Assembly: GCA_937871605.1 (NCBI GenBank)
Contig: CALMRM010000009.1
Location: 3,770 to 10,395, forward strand
Length of the DNA stretch: 6,626 nucleotides
Direction: 5' to 3'
DNA from: an uncultured Terriglobus sp.
GTDB taxonomy: Bacteria; Acidobacteriota; Terriglobia; Terriglobales; Acidobacteriaceae
In this document: in pieces, positions 1 to 5,038 of the stretch
How positions within the stretch are numbered: position 1 is the first letter of the stretch
Layout: each line of letters begins with the position of its first letter
Program-made: the position numbers and the translations under genes
The notes under the pieces: generated by a model
Told to the model about the DNA's origin: nothing
The model's database searches: none
The model's input: the letters and a program-made list of their open reading frames with translations, nothing else

Positions 1-863
1 AATCCGCGCCCATCCTGCGCGTGGAAACTCGCCTGGTCAACGTTCCGGTCAACGTGGTGGATGCGCATGGCGTCGCGGTCTCAACCCTGACGCAAGACGA
101 CTTCGCGGTGAAGGAAGACGGCCGCACGCAGAAGATCGCCATCTTCGAACGGGAGGCAAGCACGCCGCTCTCCATCGTGATGGCGGTGGACACCTCCGGC
201 TCGGTATTTACCCAGTTCAAGACAGAACGTGAGGCGGCCAAGCGCTTTGCCGAGGACATTCTGCGTCCTGAAGACGAGATGGACCTGATCGCCTTCTCGT
301 ACCAGGCCAACGAAATCGTGCCGTATACCAACGATCCGCACCGCATCGACGACGGTATCAAGCACCTGGCCAAGGGTGATGACACGGCCCTCTACGATGC
401 TATCTATGTCGCCAGTGAGCGGCTGACCGAGGCAAAGCCCGATGCCACGCGTCGCCGGGTACTGGTGTTGGTGACGGACGGCGGCGACAACACGACCAAG
501 CGCGAAATCGGCTACACCAAGGCCATTGCAGAGGCGCAGCGTGCGGGTGCCGCTATCTATCCCATCATCATCGTGCCCATCCTGGCAGACGCCGGGCGCA
601 ACGTGGGCGGGGAACATGCGCTCATCCAGATGGCCGAGGATACGGGTGGCAAATACTTTTACGTGACAGAAAGAGAAGATCTGAAGTCTGCGTTTGCGCA
701 CCTCTCCGACGATCTGCGCACGCAGTACCTGCTGGGGTACTACGCACCAAAGCGTGGCGCAGACACAAGCTTTCGCCGCATCGATGTGCAGTTGAAGGAT
801 CCGGCAAAGGCGGCTGCGCTTGCCCTGCGCAGCCGCACGGGTTACTTCGCCGATGCTCGCTAG
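1..863 (+). CDS. VWA domain protein, Acidobacteria 'VWFA-related' type, 5' partial
   Basis: This gene enters from the left edge: the frame is open from base 3 (reading SAPILR) before the first possible start, a GTG at 21, so that GTG is probably internal and the N-terminus, with any signal peptide, lies outside. Numbering from the GTG, residues 1-45 read as the short beta-rich lead-in typical of the family (LVNVPVNVVD, then DDFAVKEDG). The von Willebrand A fold follows with a complete metal-ion-dependent adhesion site: DTSGS at 57-61, Thr122 in DTALYDAI, and Asp153 in VTDGGDN. The end (QYLLGYYAP, FRRIDVQL, RTGYFA) is the usual C-terminal signature of the acidobacterial VWFA-related family (TIGR03436-like, from memory). 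Such proteins are usually predicted to be exported, and the ligand is unknown. The stop lies four bases from the stop of the convergent permease gene. Family call is firm; function is not known. Confidence 0.9.
   Translation, partial: SAPILRVETRLVNVPVNVVDAHGVAVSTLTQDDFAVKEDGRTQKIAIFEREASTPLSIVMAVDTSGSVFTQFKTEREAAKRFAEDILRPEDEMDLIAFSYQANEIVPYTNDPHRIDDGIKHLAKGDDTALYDAIYVASERLTEAKPDATRRRVLVLVTDGGDNTTKREIGYTKAIAEAQRAGAAIYPIIIVPILADAGRNVGGEHALIQMAEDTGGKYFYVTEREDLKSAFAHLSDDLRTQYLLGYYAPKRGADTSFRRIDVQLKDPAKAAALALRSRTGYFADAR
810..836. terminator. Perfect 10-bp inverted repeat, candidate terminator for the permease gene
   Basis: GCGGCTGCGC (810-819) and GCGCAGCCGC (827-836) are exact reverse complements around a 7-base loop. 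The repeat lies inside the 3' end of the VWA gene, in Ala/Leu/Arg codons. Read on the minus strand it begins about 31 bases after the permease stop and is followed by CTTTGCC, only a weak T run. It could stop permease transcripts, since the two genes leave no room for an intergenic terminator. Chance pairing from GC-rich Ala and Arg codons is a real alternative. Confidence 0.4.
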
Positions 864-867
864 CTGA

Positions 868-2736
868 CTACAGGTACCACGGTATGTTCACGCACACGAT
901 GCGCTGATTTCCCCGGAACAGCACTAGCACCTTGAGGATCTGGATGCGCTGGTTGTGCAGGAAATTCTCCCACCAGTGCTTCACAACAAGCTCAGGCAAC
1001 AGTACGGCGACCTTGCGCCCCGGGTTTTCATCTTCCAGTTTCAGGATGTAGTCCATGAGTGGTGACACCACCGTGCGGAAGTTACTCTGCACGGTATCCA
1101 GCTTGGGAACCGGTAAGCCGCTGCTCCGGATCGGCTCCATCACCATGTGGTCCCAAACCTCATCGAAGCCGCATTCGGTGTCGTTCTGCACGTTCACGAC
1201 GCGGACTTCCTTGCTCATGATGAGGCCGAAGCGGATGGCCTTCTCCGCGAGCTTGTCCCACCGTGCCACGGGAATGATGACGATCGGTTGCTCCAGGTCT
1301 GAAAGCCGGATTGGCTTGGTCTCATGCGTCTCATCTGCCACCCGAATGTAGTGCCGCTTGATGCCGTACATGATCGCGATAATGGTAGGCACCAGAATCG
1401 CCGTAATCCACGCGCCAGAGGTGAACTTCGCCACAAGGACGACCACCAACGTAATACCCGTGGCGACAGCACCCAGCCCATTCAGGAACATCTTGATGTG
1501 CCGGTGCTTCTCGTCCGTGGCCTTGATCCAATGGCGCACCATGCCGGCCTGGCTCAACGTAAATGCCAGGAAAGCGCCGATAGCATACAGCGGAATCAGG
1601 CGGTCTGTGACCCCGCGAAAGATGATGAGCAGCACCGCCGTGAAGCCCGAGAGCGCGTAGATGCCGTGCGTAAACAGCAGGCGGCGGCCCCGCAGCAGGA
1701 ACACGTGCGGCATGTAGTCCTTCATGGCAATGGCGCGCGCCATGCGCGGGAAGTCCGCAAACGCGGTGTTGGCGCTGAAGCTGAGCGCGGCCAGCACGCT
1801 GCCCATGGTGAGGTAGTAAAACCAGTGCCGGCCAAAAACGGCAGCCACCTGGATGGACAGCACGCTCTGGTACGCCGGGTCGTCTGGATTCATGGCCGTG
1901 ACGCCGTAGGCTTTTGCGACATACGCCAGGCCAGCCAGCAGGATGATGAGGATGGCGATGATTACCGTGAGCGCCTGGTTCGCCTTGTGGGAACGTGGCT
2001 CCTTGAAGGCGGTCACACCGTTGGACACGGCTTCCACGCCTGTCATAGCGGCGCAGCCACTGGCAAATGCTCTAAGCAGCAGCCAGGCGGTGAGGTACTG
2101 CATGGTCGCCGGGATGGGAGGCGGCGGTGCGGCAAGCGGCACAGGGTGGCCGTGAGCCGCTACGGCGTGCAGGATGCCCACAACCACGGTGGCCAGCAGT
2201 GTGCCAACGAACAGGAAGGTCGGCAGCATGAAGACAAACCCGGATTCCTTCCCGCCACCTAAGTTGACGATGACGATCAGCACCAGGATGAGCAGGCAAA
2301 GGCCCAGCTGGTGCGGGTGGAGCGCTGGAACCGCACTGACCAGCGCGGTGACACCGGCCGAAATACCCACGGCTGCGGTCAGGATGTAGTCGATCATCAG
2401 CGCCGCGGCGGCCAGCAGGCCCGCGTTGTCGCCCAGGTTCTCGCTGGCGACGGTAAAGGAGCCGCCGCCGTTGGGATAGGCCTCGATGGTCTGCCGATAG
2501 CTGAAGTACAGGATCGTCAGCAGGATCAGAATGGCCCCAAAAATGGGCATGAGGTGCTGCTGCACGCCAAGCAAGCCCAGGGGAATCAGCAGCGACATGG
2601 CCTGCTCTGGCCCGTATGCGGCGCTGGTCAGGCCATCCAGACCAAAAATCGGAATGCCTGCGGCTACGCCGATGTGTTCATGCTGTGCCTCACTTGTAGC
2701 CAGCGGTTTGCCAATCAGCAAATCTGCAACTCTCAC
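868..2736 (-). CDS. KimA-like APC-family permease, probable K+/H+ symporter
   Basis: A 622-residue integral membrane protein, close in length to Bacillus subtilis KimA (YdaO, about 607 residues). About 12 hydrophobic segments span residues 25-460, followed by a soluble C-terminal domain (about 465-622) like the cytoplasmic domain of KimA. The match is visible throughout: LIGKPL near the N-terminus, LDGLTSAAYGPEQ, SYRQTIEAYPNGGGSF, IDYILTAAVGISAG, TGVEAVSNG and IPLYAIGAFL. Residues that, from memory, line the K+ path in KimA are kept (Asp34, Tyr41, Asp116, Thr120, Thr232, Glu235, Tyr384), but the KimA Ser125 position is Gly124. The start is GTG: an in-frame TGA lies six codons upstream and GAGGGG precedes the GTG by 11 bases. 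It is divergent from the phosphatase gene and convergent with the VWA gene. Import of K+ is inferred from homology; another APC substrate (amino acid, polyamine) remains possible. Confidence 0.85.
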   Translation of the reverse strand: MRVADLLIGKPLATSEAQHEHIGVAAGIPIFGLDGLTSAAYGPEQAMSLLIPLGLLGVQQHLMPIFGAILILLTILYFSYRQTIEAYPNGGGSFTVASENLGDNAGLLAAAALMIDYILTAAVGISAGVTALVSAVPALHPHQLGLCLLILVLIVIVNLGGGKESGFVFMLPTFLFVGTLLATVVVGILHAVAAHGHPVPLAAPPPPIPATMQYLTAWLLLRAFASGCAAMTGVEAVSNGVTAFKEPRSHKANQALTVIIAILIILLAGLAYVAKAYGVTAMNPDDPAYQSVLSIQVAAVFGRHWFYYLTMGSVLAALSFSANTAFADFPRMARAIAMKDYMPHVFLLRGRRLLFTHGIYALSGFTAVLLIIFRGVTDRLIPLYAIGAFLAFTLSQAGMVRHWIKATDEKHRHIKMFLNGLGAVATGITLVVVLVAKFTSGAWITAILVPTIIAIMYGIKRHYIRVADETHETKPIRLSDLEQPIVIIPVARWDKLAEKAIRFGLIMSKEVRVVNVQNDTECGFDEVWDHMVMEPIRSSGLPVPKLDTVQSNFRTVVSPLMDYILKLEDENPGRKVAVLLPELVVKHWWENFLHNQRIQILKVLVLFRGNQRIVCVNIPWYL

Positions 2737-2747
2737 GCGCGTAGGTG

Positions 2748-2753
2748 CCCCTC
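2748..2753 (-). promoter_or_regulatory. Ribosome binding site of the permease gene
   Basis: On the minus strand GAGGGG stands 11 bases before the GTG start at 2736, a slightly long spacing. It overlaps an in-frame TGA (2752-2754), which rules out any longer N-terminus and so fixes the GTG as the first usable start. Confidence 0.5.
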
Positions 2754-2760
2754 AAACGAC

Positions 2761-2773
2761 TCAGATATTCTGA
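2761..2773. promoter_or_regulatory. Short palindrome upstream of the permease gene, possible operator
   Basis: TCAGATATTCTGA has perfect 5-base arms (TCAGA/TCTGA) around TAT and lies 25-37 bases upstream of the permease GTG, where a repressor or activator could act. It is AT-richer than its surroundings. The arms are short, so it could be chance; no regulator is encoded nearby. Confidence 0.25.
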
Positions 2774-2965
2774 ATGTTTCTATTACACACCAGATGGCAT
2801 AAGAGGGTAAGAAGGATGGACGGCATAGCGTGCAGCCGGGCGAGCGTGCGCGTTTGGTCAGCGAAATGTGTACGTCACCACAAAGCTGGTACGGAGACCC
2901 GGTCCGGGAGGGCTGTTAACTGCACCCTCATCCTGTGTGCCGCCGCCACAGCGTATGGTTACAGC

Positions 2966-3859
2966 GTGAGCGTTTTCGATCCTAGTCAGTTTCCCTTTGC
3001 AACGCCCGCCGCGCAGGTGGCGCGCGATGCAGGTGCTCTGTTGCGTCGCTACTACGAAAAAGGCGTCACTGCTGAGTTCAAAGGCGATGTCGACATTGTG
3101 ACAGAGGCAGACCGCGCCAGCGAGGCACTGATTGGCGACCGGCTGCACGCACTGTTTCCACACCACGGCATCTTTGGCGAAGAGGGTACGCGGCAGCGCC
3201 TGGATGCGGAGTATCGCTGGTATGTGGACCCGCTGGACGGCACCACAAACTTTGCGCACGGCTTTCCGTACTTTTGCGTGTCGCTGGGGCTGGAGCACCG
3301 GCCTGCGGGTACACCGGCCGATGCCGATGGCGTGCTGGTAGCGGCCGTCATCTACGAGCCGCTGCGCGACGAGCTGTTTCTAGCGGAGCGGGGTAGGGGT
3401 GCGTACCTGAACGGCCGCCGCATCAATACCTCATCCACGGCGCTGCTGCAGGAGTCGCTGCTGGCCACGGGATTCCCGTCACGCAAGCGACACGAGAGCC
3501 CGAATGTGCACTTTTACCACGAGCTCACGCTACGTACGCATGGTCTGCGTCGTGCCGGAGCGGCAGCGGTAGACCTGGCCTACGTTGCTGCGGGCCGGCT
3601 TGAGGGTTTCTGGGAATTCAAGCTGAACCCCTGGGACACCGCGGCGGGCGCGCTGCTGGTGGAGGAGGCGGGCGGCGAAATCAGCCGGTTTGACGGCAGC
3701 CCTTTCCGGCTGGATTCGCAGGAGGTGCTGGCCAGCAATGGCCGCATTGGCGGCGAACTGCGTACCGTCTTTGCCGATATGTTTGCTGGCAAGCACCTCG
3801 CGCCTATTCCGACGCCAGCCGAGTTCAAGCAGCGGCGCGAAGAAGCAGCGACACGGTAA
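2966..3859 (+). CDS. Inositol monophosphatase (IMPase/SuhB) family phosphatase
   Basis: A Mg2+-dependent, Li+-sensitive-type phosphatase that would hydrolyse inositol-1-phosphate or a similar small phosphate ester in the cytoplasm. From the GTG at 2966 it has 297 residues, somewhat over the usual 260-270 because of a C-terminal tail (about 278-297). The metal-site motifs are intact: EADRASE at 47-53, GEEG at 71-74 (Glu72/Glu73), DPLDGTTNF at 88-96 (Asp88, Asp91), and WDTAAGALLVEEAGG at 223-237 (Asp224). RRAGAAAVDLAYVAAGRLEGFWE (195-217) is the usual substrate-side segment, with Ala where many members have Ser (GSAA). The frame is open back to an ATG at 2774, but homology starts only near Asp5, so I chose GTG 2966; no strong Shine-Dalgarno sequence precedes it. 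Paralogues act on histidinol phosphate, fructose-1,6-bisphosphate or PAP, so the exact substrate is open. Confidence 0.87.
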   Translation: MSVFDPSQFPFATPAAQVARDAGALLRRYYEKGVTAEFKGDVDIVTEADRASEALIGDRLHALFPHHGIFGEEGTRQRLDAEYRWYVDPLDGTTNFAHGFPYFCVSLGLEHRPAGTPADADGVLVAAVIYEPLRDELFLAERGRGAYLNGRRINTSSTALLQESLLATGFPSRKRHESPNVHFYHELTLRTHGLRRAGAAAVDLAYVAAGRLEGFWEFKLNPWDTAAGALLVEEAGGEISRFDGSPFRLDSQEVLASNGRIGGELRTVFADMFAGKHLAPIPTPAEFKQRREEAATR

Positions 3860-3890
3860 GCAGCCGTGTATCGAACTCCCTTCGTGGGAG
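3851..3890 (+). other. Two consecutive small hairpins at the phosphatase 3' end
   Basis: ACACGG (3851-3856) pairs with CCGTGT (3864-3869) across the phosphatase stop codon TAA, which sits in the loop. Six bases later CTCCC (3876-3880) pairs with GGGAG (3886-3890) around TTCGT. Neither is followed by a T run, so they are weak as intrinsic terminators. They may protect the 3' end or may separate the phosphatase transcript from the ferredoxin gene. Confidence 0.3.
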
Positions 3891-3904
3891 CCTCGCGTCG
3901 GAAC

Positions 3905-3913
3905 TGCTATCAT
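3905..3913 (+). promoter_or_regulatory. Candidate extended -10 promoter for the ferredoxin gene
   Basis: TGCTATCAT is an extended -10 element (TGn plus TATCAT, five of six bases matching TATAAT). It has no good -35, which extended -10 promoters can do without. Transcription would start near 3920, leaving a leader of about 36 bases before the ferredoxin ATG. Based on sequence resemblance only. Confidence 0.35.
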
Positions 3914-3955
3914 CCTGAAAAGCCACACCAGCTGTTTTGAAGGGAATTACGCACC

Positions 3956-4216
3956 ATGGCATACGTGATTGCAGAACCATGCATCGGCACCAAGGACACG
4001 GCCTGCGCCGACGCCTGCCCGGTGGATTGCATCCACCCCAAGAAGGGTGAGGACGGCAACGACAACGCAGATCAGCTGTTCATTGATCCCGTCGAATGCA
4101 TCGACTGCGGTGCCTGCGTGCCCGTGTGCCCGGTTTCTGCCATCTTTGCCTCTGACGACCTGCCAGACAAGTGGATCGACTTTGCGCAAAAGAACGCCGA
4201 CCACTTCGGGCGGTAA
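3956..4216 (+). CDS. 7Fe-type ferredoxin ([3Fe-4S][4Fe-4S])
   Basis: An 86-residue soluble electron carrier with two iron-sulfur cluster motifs, close to the Thermus and Azotobacter 7Fe ferredoxins (EPCIG, CPVDCI, ECIDCGACVPVCPVSAI). Cysteines are at 9, 17, 21, 25, 48, 51, 54 and 58. By comparison with Azotobacter FdI, Cys9, Cys17 and Cys58 should hold a [3Fe-4S] cluster, and Cys21, Cys48, Cys51 and Cys54 a [4Fe-4S] cluster, with Cys25 free. The FdI Cys11 position is Thr12, as expected for a 3Fe site. Between Cys25 and Cys48 lie 22 residues instead of about 14, a hydrophilic Lys/Asp/Asn-rich insertion. AAGGGA (3940-3945) precedes the ATG by 10 bases. It stands alone between a candidate promoter and a clear terminator, so it is probably a single transcription unit; its redox partner is not in this window. 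Confidence 0.93.
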   Translation: MAYVIAEPCIGTKDTACADACPVDCIHPKKGEDGNDNADQLFIDPVECIDCGACVPVCPVSAIFASDDLPDKWIDFAQKNADHFGR

Positions 4217-4235
4217 ATGCAGTCAGTGGGATAAG

Positions 4236-4260
4236 AAGCGCGCGGTGTTGCCGCGCGCTT
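4236..4260 (+). terminator. Intrinsic terminator after the ferredoxin gene
   Basis: AAGCGCGCGG (4236-4245) and CCGCGCGCTT (4251-4260) form a perfect 10-bp, very GC-rich stem with the loop TGTTG, beginning 20 bases after the ferredoxin stop. The following TTTACCGTTGTT is only moderately T-rich, but the stem strength and position fit a Rho-independent terminator. Confidence 0.65.
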
Positions 4261-4275
4261 TACCGTTGTTAGGAT
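4248..4275 (+). promoter_or_regulatory. Weak candidate promoter for the toxin-antitoxin operon
   Basis: TTGCCG (4248-4253) and TAGGAT (4270-4275) are separated by 16 bases, each matching four of six consensus positions. The -35 would lie within the ferredoxin terminator hairpin, and the leader before the antitoxin start would be only about a dozen bases. The pair TACCG at 4261-4265 and 4280-4284 could be part of an operator. All of this is weak. Confidence 0.2.
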
Positions 4276-4283
4276 TGTGTACC

Positions 4284-4288
4284 GGAGG
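4284..4288 (+). promoter_or_regulatory. Ribosome binding site of the antitoxin gene
   Basis: GGAGG lies five bases before the GTG at 4294 and eleven before a second in-frame GTG at 4300. It is the clearest Shine-Dalgarno sequence in the window. An ATG at 4292 is followed at once by TGA (ATGTGA), so it cannot be the start. Confidence 0.65.
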
Positions 4289-4293
4289 TTCAT

Positions 4294-4650
4294 GTGACTG
4301 TGTCCGCTGACCAATTGCAGGCTGAGTTGCCACGGCTGCTTTCGCGTGTACAGGCGGGCGAGACTTTGGAGATTGAGCTGAGTGGCGAGTTGGTTGGTAG
4401 GTTAGTGCCTGCTCACACCGGTAAACGTCTGCTCAGCATTCTTGAAGGCAAGGGCGTCATACCGGATGACATCAAGACGCCCTACCGTGAAGAGACCGGA
4501 TGCCTTGTAGAATTGCCCCGGACAGAAGCTACGGTCAAGCAGCAGCGTGAGCGCATGTTTGGATTACTTGCCGGAACCATGCGCATCCCTGACGATTTTG
4601 ACGAAATGATGCGGGACGAAATTGAAGAGATGTTCTACGGCACGCCTTGA
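4294..4650 (+). CDS. Phd/YefM-type antitoxin with apparent double toxin-binding motif
   Basis: First gene of a type II toxin-antitoxin pair; it would bind and block the PIN toxin encoded next and repress their shared promoter. Residues 1-40 are the Phd-like DNA-binding and dimer fold (SADQLQAELPRLL, VQAGETLEI, GELVGRLVPA). The C-terminal part ends with the familiar toxin-contact pattern, MFGLLAGTMRIPDDFDEMMRD followed by EIEEMF (88-114). A second segment of the same pattern, LLSILEGKGVIPDDIKTPYREE in outline, occupies 46-67, offset by 42 residues with IPDD aligned. At 118 residues it is longer than the usual 75-95, which the extra copy accounts for. Start is GTG 4294 behind GGAGG; GTG 4300 is an alternative. 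Its last four bases overlap the toxin start. GC is lower than in recO, consistent with acquisition by transfer. Confidence 0.8.
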   Translation: MTVSADQLQAELPRLLSRVQAGETLEIELSGELVGRLVPAHTGKRLLSILEGKGVIPDDIKTPYREETGCLVELPRTEATVKQQRERMFGLLAGTMRIPDDFDEMMRDEIEEMFYGTP

Positions 4651-5036
4651 CCCTGCTGCTCGACACCCAGTTGATCCTATGGCTGTATAGCCAGCCATCT
4701 CGAATGCCTGTGCGAGCTAGGCAAATGCTGCTGGACCCGGCCAACTCACTTTGGTATAGCCCGATCAGTGTTCTGGAAGTTCGCATCAAGAACGCCAAGG
4801 GACGCAGTGACTTCAACGTGGACTGCGGGGCCTTGCTCACGGCGTTGCGCGTCTCCGACATTACGGAACTACTTGTCACCTCCGACCATGCCATGCAAGT
4901 GGGCACTCTACCTCCTTTGCACAAGGACCCGTTCGACCGGTTGCTGCTGGCACAAGCCATTGTTGAAAACATCACGCTACTGACCACGGATGGTACGCTG
5001 GCGCTCTACCCATCCAATGTGCTCAACGTGGGCTAG
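4647..5036 (+). CDS. PIN-domain toxin (VapC-like ribonuclease)
   Basis: Second gene of the module, predicted to be a Mg2+-dependent ribonuclease that cleaves tRNA, rRNA or mRNA and halts growth when free of its antitoxin. The 129 residues form one PIN domain with the acidic residues in place: Asp6 in LLLDTQLILW, Glu44 in SPISVLEVRIK, Asp94 and Asp97 in HKDPFDRLLLAQA, and Asp115 in LLTTDG. The usual LDTH of this subfamily reads LDTQ. The start is TTG within TTGA, overlapping the antitoxin stop by four bases; the match beginning at residue 3 (LLLDT) supports it, and the rare TTG plus overlap imply translational coupling and low toxin output. The reading frame is complete, so the toxin looks potentially active. 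RNA target cannot be told from sequence. recO starts two bases after its stop. Confidence 0.85.
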   Translation: MTLLLDTQLILWLYSQPSRMPVRARQMLLDPANSLWYSPISVLEVRIKNAKGRSDFNVDCGALLTALRVSDITELLVTSDHAMQVGTLPPLHKDPFDRLLLAQAIVENITLLTTDGTLALYPSNVLNVG

Positions 5037-5038
5037 AC

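Larger units (their letters stand above)
2737..2965. other. Divergent intergenic region between permease and phosphatase genes
   Basis: These 229 bases must hold the promoters of both divergent genes, but I see no convincing -35/-10 pair in either direction. A plus-strand CATAAG (2798-2803) is a weak -10 candidate for the phosphatase. Two short palindromes stand out: TCAGATATTCTGA (2761-2773) near the permease start, and CCCGGTCCGGG (2898-2908), 57 bases before the phosphatase start. The phosphatase frame stays open from an ATG at 2774, but its translation there (many Arg, His and Cys residues) resembles nothing in the phosphatase family and is best read as non-coding. Confidence 0.5.

Noticed and set aside
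81..701. Minus-strand open frame (206 codons) opposite the VWA gene
   Set aside because: The VWA frame is supported by a complete MIDAS motif and family signatures; the antisense translation shows nothing recognisable.
1324..2262. Long plus-strand open frame (312 codons) opposite the permease gene
   Set aside because: It is antisense to a clear membrane transporter. Its translation is full of His, Arg, Gln and Gly with no recognisable domain, as expected from the complement of a GC-rich gene.
2774..2965. ATG 2774 or ATG 2816 as the phosphatase start
   Set aside because: The added residues do not resemble the family. AAGAAGG directly touches ATG 2816 with no spacer, which is too close for a working ribosome binding site.
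2737..2965. ydaO-type c-di-AMP riboswitch before the KimA-like gene
   Set aside because: None of the conserved segments of that RNA could be seen upstream of the permease start on the minus strand. A covariance search was not possible here.
4292..4297. ATG at 4292 as the antitoxin start
   Set aside because: It is followed immediately by TGA in its own frame; the antitoxin frame starts with the GTG at 4294.
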